Assembly: GCF_003202435.1 (NCBI RefSeq)
Contig: NZ_QJHK01000013.1
Coordinates: 88,129-152,128, forward strand
Direction of reading: 5' to 3'
DNA: 64,000 nucleotides
Source of the DNA: Flavobacterium cheongpyeongense
Lineage (GTDB): Bacteria > Bacteroidota > Bacteroidia > Flavobacteriales > Flavobacteriaceae
This document shows, piece after piece, positions 16,393 to 25,116 of this stretch. The first letter of the stretch is position 1, and each line of letters starts with the position of its first letter. The notes beneath the pieces were generated by a model, which was not told where the DNA came from, did no database searches, and saw only the letters and a program-made list of their open reading frames with translations. A program made the translations under genes and the position numbers.

Positions 16393-17664
16393 ATGTTACA
16401 AATCGCATTTATTAGAGAAAATCAGGAAAAAGTAATCAAGGCTTTAGCAAAACGAAATATCGATGCTAAAAGCGTTGTAGAAGAAGTGGTGCAACTAGAC
16501 GAAAACCGTCGTGCAGCTCAGGCAGAATTAGACAACACTTTATCCGAATCTAATAAATTGTCCAAAGACATAGGAGAATTAATGAAGGCAGGTGAGAAAG
16601 CAAAAGCGGCTATCTTAAAAGAAAAAACGGTTTCATTAAAAGAAAAAAGCAAAGAATTAGGCGAAAAAGCAGAAGCTTTGGCAACTGAATTAACTCATAA
16701 ATTATACACCCTGCCCAACCTTCCGGCTGACATTGTCCCTGAAGGGAAAACGCCCGAGGAAAATGTAAACGTTTTTCAGGAAGGAGATATTCCGGTTTTA
16801 CATGAAGGTGCTCAGCCTCACTGGGAACTGGTAAAAAAATACGATATTATCGATTTTGAACTGGGTGTAAAAATTACAGGTGCAGGTTTTCCGGTTTACA
16901 AAGGAAAAGGAGCCAGATTGCAGCGTGCATTAATCAATTATTTTCTGGATAAAAATACAGCAGCAGGTTATCATGAAGTTCAGGTGCCACATTTAGTAAA
17001 CGAGGCTTCAGGTTATGGAACAGGTCAGTTGCCGGATAAAGAAGGTCAAATGTATCATTCAACAATTGATGATTTATATTTGATTCCGACAGCAGAGGTT
17101 CCTGTAACAAACTTATTCCGCGATGTTATCCTAAACGAAAGTGACCTTCCGGTTTTACATACGGCTTATACACCATGTTTCCGTCGTGAAGCCGGGTCTT
17201 ATGGAGCGCACGTGCGTGGATTAAACCGTTTGCACCAATTTGATAAAGTAGAAATTGTACGTGTTGAACATCCTGAAAAGTCATACGAAGCACTTGATGG
17301 AATGGTAGAACATGTAAAAGATATTTTAAAAGAATTAAAACTTCCATATAGAGTTTTACGTCTTTGCGGAGGTGATATGGGTTTTACATCGGCTTTAACC
17401 TATGATTTTGAAGTGTTTTCTACAGCTCAGGATCGCTGGTTAGAGATTAGTTCTGTATCTAACTTCGAGACTTTTCAGGCGAACCGTTTAAAATTGCGTT
17501 TTAGAGACAAAGATGGTAAAAACCAATTGGCTCATACATTAAACGGTAGCTCACTGGCTCTGCCAAGAGTTTTGGCCGGAATCATAGAAAATTACCAAAC
17601 GCCGGAAGGAATCGTAATCCCAGAAGTTTTACGTCCTTACTGCGGATTTGATATTATAAATTAA
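16393..17664 (+). CDS. serS: Seryl-tRNA synthetase
   Basis: Charges tRNA-Ser and tRNA-Sec with serine. The 423-residue class II synthetase has the N-terminal antiparallel coiled-coil arm (about residues 30-100, Lys/Glu/Ala-rich) and the catalytic core. Visible are the motif 2 block FRREAGSYGAHVRGLNRLHQ with FDKVE, the TAEVPVTN segment that binds serine, and the motif 3 block NGSSLALPRVLAGIIENYQ. Length and order are standard. It is transcribed alone. A short repeat (17669-17734) follows the stop codon. Confidence 0.98.
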   Translation: MLQIAFIRENQEKVIKALAKRNIDAKSVVEEVVQLDENRRAAQAELDNTLSESNKLSKDIGELMKAGEKAKAAILKEKTVSLKEKSKELGEKAEALATELTHKLYTLPNLPADIVPEGKTPEENVNVFQEGDIPVLHEGAQPHWELVKKYDIIDFELGVKITGAGFPVYKGKGARLQRALINYFLDKNTAAGYHEVQVPHLVNEASGYGTGQLPDKEGQMYHSTIDDLYLIPTAEVPVTNLFRDVILNESDLPVLHTAYTPCFRREAGSYGAHVRGLNRLHQFDKVEIVRVEHPEKSYEALDGMVEHVKDILKELKLPYRVLRLCGGDMGFTSALTYDFEVFSTAQDRWLEISSVSNFETFQANRLKLRFRDKDGKNQLAHTLNGSSLALPRVLAGIIENYQTPEGIVIPEVLRPYCGFDIIN

Positions 17665-17668
17665 AAAA

Positions 17669-17734
17669 GTTTACAGTCGCAGTATCCAGTCACAGTTGAA
17701 AAACTGAAAACGTTGACTGCGACTGAATACTATT
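17669..17734 (+). repeat. cagtcgcagt-type intergenic repeat, copy A
   Basis: The element begins TTTACAGTCGCAGT and ends ACTGCGACTGAATACT, so its ends are inverted (AGTCGCAGT/ACTGCGACT). A related copy lies between atpD and atpC at 36396-36453. Confidence 0.7.
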
Positions 17735-17766
17735 CAAATAGACTACGACTAAAAAGAGACTGAAAT

Positions 17767-19548
17767 ATGAAAAAAGCCTTTATCTATATCGTTTTGTTGT
17801 GGTCTTCCTTTTCATTTTCCCAAAATGAGCAACTTGCTCAATATTACTATGATAAAGGCGATTTTGAAAAAGCCAAGATCAGTTACGAACAGCTTTTAAA
17901 TGCTTCACCATCTAATACCCAGTATTTTTTAAGAACAGTAGAGTGTTATCAGCAGCTCCAGCAATTTACCAATGCTGAAAAAGCGATTCAGGAACGATAT
18001 AACAGATACAAACAAGGTGTTTTTTTGGTTGAACTGGGGTATAATTTTCAGTTGCAGAAAAACGAATCAAAAGCCAAATCTTACTACGATCAGGCAATTG
18101 GGAAAATTAAAACGAATCCGAATGATGTTTACGGAATTGCAAATTCATTCGAGAAGAAGGTATTGTTGGAATATGCTTTGAAAGCCTATCAGACAGCCAT
18201 TACAATTCAGCCCAATTACAATTTTAATTTTCAAATTGGAATGCTGTATGGACAGCTGGGGAAAACAGATCTGATGATTGACCTCTTATTGACAGAATCT
18301 TTTAAAAACCCTCAAAACACCAATTTAATACAGACACAGTTGTCCCGTTTCATGAATGGTGAAAACGACAGTACTGCTTTTAAGGATGCTATGCGAAAAG
18401 CCTTAATACTGAAAACGCAGCAAGATCAGGATGTTTTCTGGAATCATTATCTGAGTTGGTTTTATGTACAGCAAAAAGAATTCGGAAAAGCTTTTATTCA
18501 GGAAAAAGCCATCTACAAACGTGAACCTGAATCTTTAATCAGTATTGTAAATCTGAGTCAGTTTGCAATGAATGAAAATGACACCGATACAGCTTCTGAA
18601 ATATTAAATTTCATTTTGCTGAATACAAGAGATCAGGATTTACTGATCCGGACTAATGCCAGCTTGATGCAGATTAAAATTGATAAAGCATCTGAAGCAG
18701 CGTATCCTGCGATACGTACTGAGCTGGAATATTTACTTGGAACATATGGAATTTCTCCTTTTACCTTATCTTTGCAAATCATTCAGGCACATTTTCTGGC
18801 TTTTAATTTAAAAAAGACAGAAGAAGGTAGGGCGGTCATAAAAAAAGCTTTGGAACTCAATTTAAACGAATATCAAAAAGCAGATGCCAAAATGGAGTTG
18901 GGTGATATTTTGCTTTTGGAAGAAAAATTCAATCAGGCGCTAATTTACTATTCCCAGATTCAGCTGGATTTAAAAAATGATGTTATGTCGCATGAAGCAA
19001 GTTTGAAGGCAGCCAAAACGAGCTATTTTAAAACCGATTTTGAGTGGGCTTTAAAGCAGTTCAAAGAATTAAAGTCAGCCAATACGCAATTGATTGCCAA
19101 TGATGCACTTGAATATTTTTTACTGATTAACGATAATACCGTTGCTGATTCGACACAAACAGCATTAAAACAATTTGCAAAAGGTGATTTTTTAATTTAT
19201 CAGAATAAAAAACCTGAAGCGATTGTACAGTTTCAGAACATTTTAAAGTCTTTCAAAGGGCAGGAAATTGAGGCTGTAACAATGTTGCGTTTGGGCAAAA
19301 TTTACGAAAGTCAGAAAGATTATAATTTGGCTTTAAGCCAATACCAGCAAGTGATTGACCATCATAGTGACGGAATTTATGTAGATGAGGCATTGTTTTT
19401 CTCCGCAGAAATTTATAACGACGAATTAAAAGATGCTGAAAAGGCAAAACCCTTATATGAAAAAGTAATTTTCAATCATCAGGACAGTATTTATTTTGTT
19501 GATGCGAGAAAAAAATACCGACAGTTGAGGGGAGATACAAATTTATAG
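17767..19548 (+). CDS. Secreted tetratricopeptide-repeat protein
   Basis: A 593-residue protein with a signal peptide (MKKAFIYIVLLWSSFSFSQ) and TPR helices along almost its full length. Clear repeats include QYYYDKGDFEKAKISYEQLL near residue 25 and, at the C terminus, LGKIYESQKDYNLALSQYQ and KDAEKAKPLYEKVI. It therefore probably acts as a periplasmic scaffold. No catalytic domain is visible. The C-terminal repeats resemble YfgC/BamD-like helices only in general TPR pattern. Start taken at the signal peptide Met. Confidence 0.88.
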   Translation: MKKAFIYIVLLWSSFSFSQNEQLAQYYYDKGDFEKAKISYEQLLNASPSNTQYFLRTVECYQQLQQFTNAEKAIQERYNRYKQGVFLVELGYNFQLQKNESKAKSYYDQAIGKIKTNPNDVYGIANSFEKKVLLEYALKAYQTAITIQPNYNFNFQIGMLYGQLGKTDLMIDLLLTESFKNPQNTNLIQTQLSRFMNGENDSTAFKDAMRKALILKTQQDQDVFWNHYLSWFYVQQKEFGKAFIQEKAIYKREPESLISIVNLSQFAMNENDTDTASEILNFILLNTRDQDLLIRTNASLMQIKIDKASEAAYPAIRTELEYLLGTYGISPFTLSLQIIQAHFLAFNLKKTEEGRAVIKKALELNLNEYQKADAKMELGDILLLEEKFNQALIYYSQIQLDLKNDVMSHEASLKAAKTSYFKTDFEWALKQFKELKSANTQLIANDALEYFLLINDNTVADSTQTALKQFAKGDFLIYQNKKPEAIVQFQNILKSFKGQEIEAVTMLRLGKIYESQKDYNLALSQYQQVIDHHSDGIYVDEALFFSAEIYNDELKDAEKAKPLYEKVIFNHQDSIYFVDARKKYRQLRGDTNL

Positions 19549-19552
19549 TTCG

Positions 19553-19600
19553 GTTTAAACGTTTATTCCGTTAAACGTTTAACCGAATAAACGTTTAAAC
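19553..19600. promoter_or_regulatory. Nested 48-bp palindrome with three AAACGTTT cores
   Basis: Arms GTTTAAACGTTTATTC (19553-19568) and GAATAAACGTTTAAAC (19585-19600) are perfect inverted repeats of 16 bp. The 16 bases between them contain a second perfect palindrome, GTTAAACGTTTAAC. The core AAACGTTT thus occurs three times. There is no T-run after it on either strand, so it is not a classical terminator. It sits just after the TPR gene and nine bases before the DUF4286 start codon. Confidence 0.75.
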
Positions 19601-19608
19601 AAAAAAGC

Positions 19609-19926
19609 ATGATAATATACAACGTTACCACCAATATACACGAAAGCGTTCATGACCAATGGTTAAAATGGATGCAGGAAAAACACATCCCGGAAATTCT
19701 GGCTACAAACAAATTTTCTTCGGCACGAATTGTAAAAGTTTTAATTGAAGAAGAAATGGGTGGAATTACCTATTCGGTTCAATACACTACAAACAGCAAA
19801 GCAACTTTAGAACAATATTATCTGGAGGATGCACCAAAATTTCGTCAGGAAGCTTTAGAGTTGTTTGCTGATAAAATGCTTTCTTTCAGAACAGAATTGG
19901 AAGTTATTTCGGAGCATTTATCTTAG
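19609..19926 (+). CDS. DUF4286 family protein
   Basis: A 105-residue cytosolic protein of the DUF4286 family, which has a ferredoxin-like dimeric alpha-beta-barrel look. Recognisable are the N-terminal MIIYNVTTNIHESVHDQWL, the conserved WMQEKHIPEIL and the closing FADKMLSFRTELEVI. Function unknown. The start codon lies just downstream of a large palindrome (19553-19600), which could affect its expression. It is followed after about 170 bases by rsmA. Confidence 0.88.
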   Translation: MIIYNVTTNIHESVHDQWLKWMQEKHIPEILATNKFSSARIVKVLIEEEMGGITYSVQYTTNSKATLEQYYLEDAPKFRQEALELFADKMLSFRTELEVISEHLS

Positions 19927-20058
19927 TATCAGTCTCAATTTTCAGTTTTAATAATGGAAGATAGAGAATAAAATTACTAAATTTTTCACCTTTGACCCTT
20001 TTGGGCAAAAAAAATAAAAATAAAGCTCTGCTTCTTAGTGCCTTCGCAGCAAAATGAA

Positions 20059-20066
20059 TACTTTTG
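20059..20066 (+). promoter_or_regulatory. -7 box of the rsmA promoter
   Basis: TACTTTTG, exact TAnnTTTG, 28 bases before the ATG at 20094. It is embedded in a cgcaaag-type repeat (20029-20085). An in-frame ATG at 20064 would overlap it, so 20094 is preferred as the start. Confidence 0.6.
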
Positions 20067-20093
20067 CGCCCTCGTGGCAAAACAAGTAAGAAA

Positions 20094-20879
20094 ATGGAAA
20101 AAGTAAAAGCCAAAAAACATTTAGGACAACATTTCCTTAAAGACGAAAGTATTGCAAAAGCGATTGCAGATACTTTGAGCTTAAAAGGATACGATGAGGT
20201 TTTAGAAATAGGACCGGGGATGGGTGTGCTTACTAAATATTTGCTTGAAAAACCAATTAACACACACGTAATTGAGATAGATGGTGAATCTGTAGTGTAT
20301 TTGGGTGAAAACTATCCAAAATTAAAAGATAAAATTATCTCTCAGGATTTCCTGAAATACAATATCAACGAAGTTTACGAAAACAAGCAGTTTGCCATTA
20401 TCGGAAACTTTCCTTATAATATTTCGACACAGATCGTTTTCAGGACTTTAGAGTTTAAACATCAGATCCCAGAGTTTTCGGGAATGTTTCAAAAAGAAGT
20501 TGCAGAACGAATCTGCGAGAAAAAAGGCTCAAAAGCTTACGGAATCTTATCCGTTTTGGCTCAGGCTTTCTATGATACTGAGTATTTGTTTACTGTTGAC
20601 GAAAATGTTTTTATTCCTCCGCCCAAGGTGAAATCGGGTGTGATGAAAATGACCCGAAAGGAAGATTATAGTCTTCCATGTGGCGAGAAGTTATTTTTTA
20701 CAGTTGTAAAAACGGCTTTTCAGCAAAGACGAAAAACATTACGTAACAGTTTGAAAACATTAAATTTATCAGATAATTTGCGGGAAGACACTATCTTTGA
20801 TCTTCGACCAGAGCAACTTAGCGTTGATGAATTTATTTTTTTGACTCAAAAAATAGAAGCCGATGGAGTTCAAAGTTAG
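20094..20879 (+). CDS. rsmA: 16S rRNA dimethyladenosine transferase (KsgA)
   Basis: Dimethylates two adjacent adenosines near the 3' end of 16S rRNA during 30S maturation. The 261-residue product starts MEKVKAKKHLGQHFLKD. It shows the SAM-binding motif VLEIGPGMGVLTK near residue 40, and the catalytic NFPYNIST block (the family's NLPYNIS with Phe for Leu). The C-terminal helical domain has the QRRKTLRNSLK segment. The last 17 bases overlap the start of mgtE, so the two genes are translationally coupled. Confidence 0.96.
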   Translation: MEKVKAKKHLGQHFLKDESIAKAIADTLSLKGYDEVLEIGPGMGVLTKYLLEKPINTHVIEIDGESVVYLGENYPKLKDKIISQDFLKYNINEVYENKQFAIIGNFPYNISTQIVFRTLEFKHQIPEFSGMFQKEVAERICEKKGSKAYGILSVLAQAFYDTEYLFTVDENVFIPPPKVKSGVMKMTRKEDYSLPCGEKLFFTVVKTAFQQRRKTLRNSLKTLNLSDNLREDTIFDLRPEQLSVDEFIFLTQKIEADGVQS

Positions 20880-22212
20880 CAAAGAATTAATTCACCAATT
20901 AGAAGAGCACATTGTTCAGAAAAACGACAAAGAACTTGAAGTTTTATTGAACGATCTGCATCACGCCGATATTGCTGAAATCCTCGATGAACTGGATTTT
21001 GACGATGCAACCTATATTTTTAAGGTTTTAGATAGTGATAAAACCGCTGAAATTCTTCTTGAATTAGAAGATGATCTGCGTGAAAATATCCTAAGCAGGC
21101 TTTCGCCAAAAGAAATTGCCGAGGAGCTTGATGAACTCGAAACCAATGATGCCGCAGATATTATTGCCGAACTTTCACAGGAAATCAAAGCAGAGGTAAT
21201 TTCGGAATTAATTGACGTTGAGCACGCAAAGGACATTGTTGACTTATTGCGTTACGACGAAAATTCTGCCGGTGGTTTGATGGGAAAAGAACTGGTAAAA
21301 GTCAATGAGAACTGGAATGTACTGACTTGCGTAAAAGAAATGCGTATTCAGGCCGAAAATGTGTCCAGAGTACACTCTATTTATGTAGTTGATGACGAGA
21401 ACCGCTTAAAAGGAAGATTGTCACTCAAAGATTTACTGACCACTTCGACCAAAACCCAGATTGGGGATATTTATATCAGAAAATTAAATTTTGTAAATGT
21501 AGATACCGAAGATGTCGAGGTAGCGCGTATCATGCAAAAATATGACCTGGAAGCAATTCCGGTTGTAGATGAATTGGGTCGTCTTGTTGGGAGGATCACA
21601 ATTGATGATATCGTAGATGTAATCAAGGATGAAGCCGATAAAGATTATCAAATGGCTGCCGGTATTACGCAGGACGTAGAATCAAATGATAGTGTTCTTG
21701 AACTTACAAAAGCACGTTTGCCCTGGCTTTTAATAGGGATGGTGATTGAAATTATTGCTTCATTTGTATTGAAAGGCAATGAAGGTCTTTTTCAAAAATA
21801 TTCGACACTCTTTATTTTTGTGCCTTTATTATCAGCTACTGCTGGAAATATTGGGGTTCAGGCATCGGCAATCGTGGTTCAGGGTTTGGCAAATGGAACG
21901 CTAAAAGAATTCAGCAGAGGATATTTTACCAAAGAAATTACGGTTTCAATGATTTCAGGAACCATTATTTCATTGCTTTTATTAGGATTTCATTCTATCA
22001 TGTATCAACAATATTTGGTAGGATTTGCCATTTCAATTTCGATGATTGTGGTCATTTTATTTGCCGCAACATTAGGAACTTTGGTACCGCTTTTTCTTCA
22101 TAAAAACAAAATAGATCCTGCAATAGCAACCGGACCTTTTATCACAACAACCAATGACGTTTTTGGAATTATGCTCTATTTTGGAGTAGCCAGAATCATT
22201 TTAGGATTTTAG
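20863..22212 (+). CDS. mgtE: Magnesium transporter MgtE
   Basis: A 449-residue Mg2+ channel of the inner membrane. Order of domains: MgtE N domain made of acidic helices (about residues 15-130), two CBS domains (about 135-255, with VSRVHSIYVVDDENRLKGR and DLEAIPVVDELGRLVGRI) that sense Mg2+, then five membrane helices including the pore-lining ATAGNIGVQASAIVVQGLA. Length is normal. It overlaps rsmA by 17 bases, an arrangement I know from related genomes. Regulation is expected at the protein level, through the CBS domains. Confidence 0.96.
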   Translation: MEFKVSKELIHQLEEHIVQKNDKELEVLLNDLHHADIAEILDELDFDDATYIFKVLDSDKTAEILLELEDDLRENILSRLSPKEIAEELDELETNDAADIIAELSQEIKAEVISELIDVEHAKDIVDLLRYDENSAGGLMGKELVKVNENWNVLTCVKEMRIQAENVSRVHSIYVVDDENRLKGRLSLKDLLTTSTKTQIGDIYIRKLNFVNVDTEDVEVARIMQKYDLEAIPVVDELGRLVGRITIDDIVDVIKDEADKDYQMAAGITQDVESNDSVLELTKARLPWLLIGMVIEIIASFVLKGNEGLFQKYSTLFIFVPLLSATAGNIGVQASAIVVQGLANGTLKEFSRGYFTKEITVSMISGTIISLLLLGFHSIMYQQYLVGFAISISMIVVILFAATLGTLVPLFLHKNKIDPAIATGPFITTTNDVFGIMLYFGVARIILGF

Positions 22213-22313
22213 ATTTTTTCCACAAATTGATGTATTATCGTGATTATAGATTTATAAAATCGACGTAATTTGTGACCGAAAAAACATGCTATTAATAAGC
22301 CAACTAATTAGTA

Positions 22314-23090
22314 ATGAAAGTACATATCATAGGAGGAGGAAACCTTGGTGTTTCTATTGCCCTGGGAATTGCTAAATTCTCACAAAGCCACAAAGTAACT
22401 GTAACGAGAAGAAATACGGACAGTATTCAATATTTAACAGAATTTGGAATTGCAGTTTCATCTGACAATAAACACAATATTGAGGAAGCAGATGTAATTA
22501 TTTTAACGATTAAACCGTATCAGGTTGATACTGTTTTAGCCGAGATTTTACCTGTTATTCAGGGAAGAACGATCGCATCTGCAGTAAGCGGATTGTCACT
22601 GGAGATGCTTCAGTCAAAAACAAATAATCAATATCCCGTTGTTAGGATTATGCCCAATATCGCGGCACAATTTGGCGAATCGGCAACTTGTATTTCTTTT
22701 CCTGAAAAAGACAGGGAGAAAGCTTTGCCAATTGTCGATTTATTTCAGGATTTAGGAACAGCTCCGGTAATTGATGAGAAATTAATGGATGCAGCAACTG
22801 TTTTAGGTGCCTGCGGAACAGCTTATGCTTTAAGATATATTCGTGCTTCAATGCAGGCTGGAATCGAAATCGGGTTTGATTCCCAGACTGCTCTTGCAAT
22901 TGCAGCACAGACAGTTAAAGGAGCGGCCAAAATGCTGTTAGAAGAAAGAGTGCATCCGGAACAATTAATTGATCGTGTAACGACTCCGCAGGGTTGTACT
23001 ATTGTTGGTCTGAATGAAATGGAGCATAATGGTTTCAGTTCGTCATTAATTAAAGGAATCAAAACTTCTTTGAAACAGATAAAAGGATAA
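22314..23090 (+). CDS. proC: Pyrroline-5-carboxylate reductase
   Basis: Last step of proline synthesis, reduction of pyrroline-5-carboxylate with NAD(P)H. The 258-residue product has the Rossmann loop GGGNLGVSIALG at the N terminus, VVRIMPNIAAQFGE in the middle, and the family's C-terminal substrate region with DRVTTPQGCTIVGLNEME, the counterpart of the usual VTSPGGTT block. The departures from the usual VTSPGGTT are mild; a ProC-like paralog of other function cannot be excluded. It has its own terminator at 23115-23156. Confidence 0.9.
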   Translation: MKVHIIGGGNLGVSIALGIAKFSQSHKVTVTRRNTDSIQYLTEFGIAVSSDNKHNIEEADVIILTIKPYQVDTVLAEILPVIQGRTIASAVSGLSLEMLQSKTNNQYPVVRIMPNIAAQFGESATCISFPEKDREKALPIVDLFQDLGTAPVIDEKLMDAATVLGACGTAYALRYIRASMQAGIEIGFDSQTALAIAAQTVKGAAKMLLEERVHPEQLIDRVTTPQGCTIVGLNEMEHNGFSSSLIKGIKTSLKQIKG

Positions 23091-23114
23091 TTTTTAAAAG
23101 AAATTCCGATATAA

Positions 23115-23156
23115 AAAATTCCAAATTCTAAACTAAACGTTTGAATTTGGAATTTT
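23115..23156 (+). terminator. Terminator after proC
   Basis: Fourteen-base arms AAAATTCCAAATTC and GAATTTGGAATTTT with a 14-nt loop; the second arm runs into a T-rich stretch. Confidence 0.7.
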
Positions 23157-23195
23157 GTTTTTAGGTGGAGATTTACTCTTCACGAGTATAAACTG

Positions 23196-23203
23196 TATTT
23201 TTG
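23196..23203 (+). promoter_or_regulatory. -7 box upstream of the hydroxyacid dehydrogenase gene
   Basis: TATTTTTG, exact TAnnTTTG, 18 bases before the ATG at 23222. Confidence 0.6.
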
Positions 23204-23221
23204 TAATCAAATTAAAAAACA

Positions 23222-24169
23222 ATGAGTATAAAGATTTTACATATCGACAGCAACCACCCCATTCTTTGGCAGCAATTGGAAGAAGCAGGTTTTGAAAATC
23301 ATGCCGATTTTACCTCTTCAAAAGAGGAAATCGAATCCAAAATTGAGAATTATAACGGAATTGTAATTCGGAGCCGTTTTAAAATCGATAAACAGTTTAT
23401 AGACAAAGCGGTCAACCTTCAGTTTATTGCCCGAGTAGGAGCAGGTCTTGAAAGCATAGATTGTGATTATGCTTTAGATAAAGATATTAACCTTATTGCG
23501 GCTCCGGAAGGTAATTGCAATGCTGTTGCAGAACATACATTAGGCATGATTTTGTCTCTTTTTAATAAACTAAATCAGGCAGATAGCGAAATCCGTTCCG
23601 GAGCATGGAACAGAGAAAGTAATCGTGGTCATGAACTCGACGGTAAAACGGTTGGGATTATTGGATATGGAAACATGGGGAAAGCCTTTGCAAAAAAACT
23701 ACGTGGTTTTGATGTTGAGGTCTTGTGCTATGATATTGCTGATAATAAAGGAGATGAAAACGCAAGACAGGTTTCGTTGCGGGAACTAAAACAAAAAACA
23801 GATGTTTTAAGTTTGCATATTCCCTGGACTCCGGAAACAGACAAAATGATCGACCTGAATTTTATAAATGCATTTGCAAAGCCATTTTGGATTATAAACA
23901 CATCTCGTGGCAAAAATATCGTCACAGCAGATTTAGTTGAAGCTATGAAGTTTGGAAAGGTTTTAGGTGCTGGTCTGGATGTTTTGGAATATGAAAAATT
24001 ATCTTTCGAAACCCTTTTTCAGGATAAAAATACTCCGGAAGCTTTTCAGTACCTCTTAGACGGTAAAAAAGTGATTCTGACTCCACACATTGCGGGATGG
24101 ACATTTGAAAGTCATGAACGTCTGGCGCAGGTAATTGTAGATAAAATAAAAGCGTTGTATTTAAAATAA
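23222..24169 (+). CDS. D-2-hydroxyacid dehydrogenase
   Basis: A 315-residue NAD-dependent dehydrogenase of the D-isomer-specific family, similar in layout to phosphoglycerate dehydrogenase without its regulatory domain. Visible are the substrate-side FIARVGAGLESID, the nucleotide loop VGIIGYGNMGKAFA, the catalytic Arg in INTSRGKNIV, and the His of TPHIAGW near the C terminus. The substrate (3-phosphoglycerate or another 2-hydroxyacid) cannot be fixed from sequence alone, and no serC is next to it. Single gene with a good promoter box. Confidence 0.9.
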   Translation: MSIKILHIDSNHPILWQQLEEAGFENHADFTSSKEEIESKIENYNGIVIRSRFKIDKQFIDKAVNLQFIARVGAGLESIDCDYALDKDINLIAAPEGNCNAVAEHTLGMILSLFNKLNQADSEIRSGAWNRESNRGHELDGKTVGIIGYGNMGKAFAKKLRGFDVEVLCYDIADNKGDENARQVSLRELKQKTDVLSLHIPWTPETDKMIDLNFINAFAKPFWIINTSRGKNIVTADLVEAMKFGKVLGAGLDVLEYEKLSFETLFQDKNTPEAFQYLLDGKKVILTPHIAGWTFESHERLAQVIVDKIKALYLK

Positions 24170-24335
24170 TTTCAGATTTAGACCTAGGTTTTAATAACAG
24201 GTTTTTTCTGTAAAATTAATTTACAGAATTAGTTTTTCAAGTTATTTTTTTTTAATATTGTTGTTAAATTTAACAAAATTTTAAATAGGGAGTAACCGAA
24301 AATCCAAAGAGTAGGAACAATTAATTGATTTTATT

Positions 24336-24758
24336 ATGATTGAATGGTACAAAAAAGTGGTTTTTGAAAACTATGCAAATTTTAATGGTCGTGCCAGAAG
24401 AAGTGAATATTGGTACTTCGTATTAGCTCAAATTTTAATTATTTTCGGAGTTATAGCTATAGGGTCGTTTATAGGAACTTTTTTCAATAGTAGTGAGGAT
24501 GGTTTTCTTATAGCATTTGGTATTGTTGGAATTTATTTGTTGGCAATTTTAATACCGTATTTGGCATTAATTGTGAGAAGGATGCATGATATTGGTAAAA
24601 GTGGATGGTTTTATCTTGTTCGTTTTATCCCTGTTATTGGAGGTATATGGATACTTGTTTTATTATGTACTGAAGGTAACTATGGAGAAAATAACTATGG
24701 TTTAGATCCTAAAGAAGAGTTTGACGAAATCAACGAAATTGGAAGTAAAGAAGCATAA
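24336..24758 (+). CDS. DUF805 membrane protein
   Basis: A 140-residue inner-membrane protein of the DUF805 family with about four hydrophobic segments. Typical features are the N-terminal KKVVFENYANFNGRARRSEYWYF and the RRMHDIGKSGWF loop before the last membrane pair. Function unknown; members often sit next to other small membrane proteins. Here the next gene, 22 bases on, encodes a TM2 protein, so they are likely to be co-transcribed. Confidence 0.92.
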   Translation: MIEWYKKVVFENYANFNGRARRSEYWYFVLAQILIIFGVIAIGSFIGTFFNSSEDGFLIAFGIVGIYLLAILIPYLALIVRRMHDIGKSGWFYLVRFIPVIGGIWILVLLCTEGNYGENNYGLDPKEEFDEINEIGSKEA

Positions 24759-24780
24759 TTAATTAATTTATATTTAAAAA

Positions 24781-25062
24781 ATGGAAACAACAAAACCAGA
24801 AGAACATTGGAATAATCCTCCAGTTCGTAGAGAAGAAAATAAAAAAGTTTTAGCAGGTGTCCTTGGTATTGTATTAGGAGGATTTGGTGTGCATAAATTC
24901 GTTTTAGGCTATACTCAGGAAGGAATAATCCAATTAATAGTAACTTTAGTTACTTGTGGAATGGGAAGTCTAATTGGTTTTGTGGAAGGAATCATTTACC
25001 TGACAAAAACAGACGAAGATTTCTATCAAACCTACCAGGTTGGTAAAAAAGGCTGGTTTTAA
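24781..25062 (+). CDS. TM2-domain membrane protein
   Basis: A 93-residue protein with the TM2 domain: two membrane helices joined by a short turn, here VLAGVLGIVLGGFGVHKFVL and IIQLIVTLVTCGMGSLIGFV. The polar N-terminal stretch (about residues 1-22) is cytosolic by the usual rule. Function unknown. It lies in tandem with the DUF805 gene and is followed by a clear terminator. Confidence 0.92.
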   Translation: METTKPEEHWNNPPVRREENKKVLAGVLGIVLGGFGVHKFVLGYTQEGIIQLIVTLVTCGMGSLIGFVEGIIYLTKTDEDFYQTYQVGKKGWF

Positions 25063-25069
25063 AAACATA

Positions 25070-25108
25070 AAACCCCAATTCTAAAGAGTTGGGGTTTGTC
25101 TTTTTATA
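25070..25108 (+). terminator. Terminator after the TM2 gene
   Basis: Stem AAACCCCAA/TTGGGGTTT followed by a T-rich stretch. It lies between converging genes and could serve both. Confidence 0.85.
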
Positions 25109-25116
25109 TAAATATT

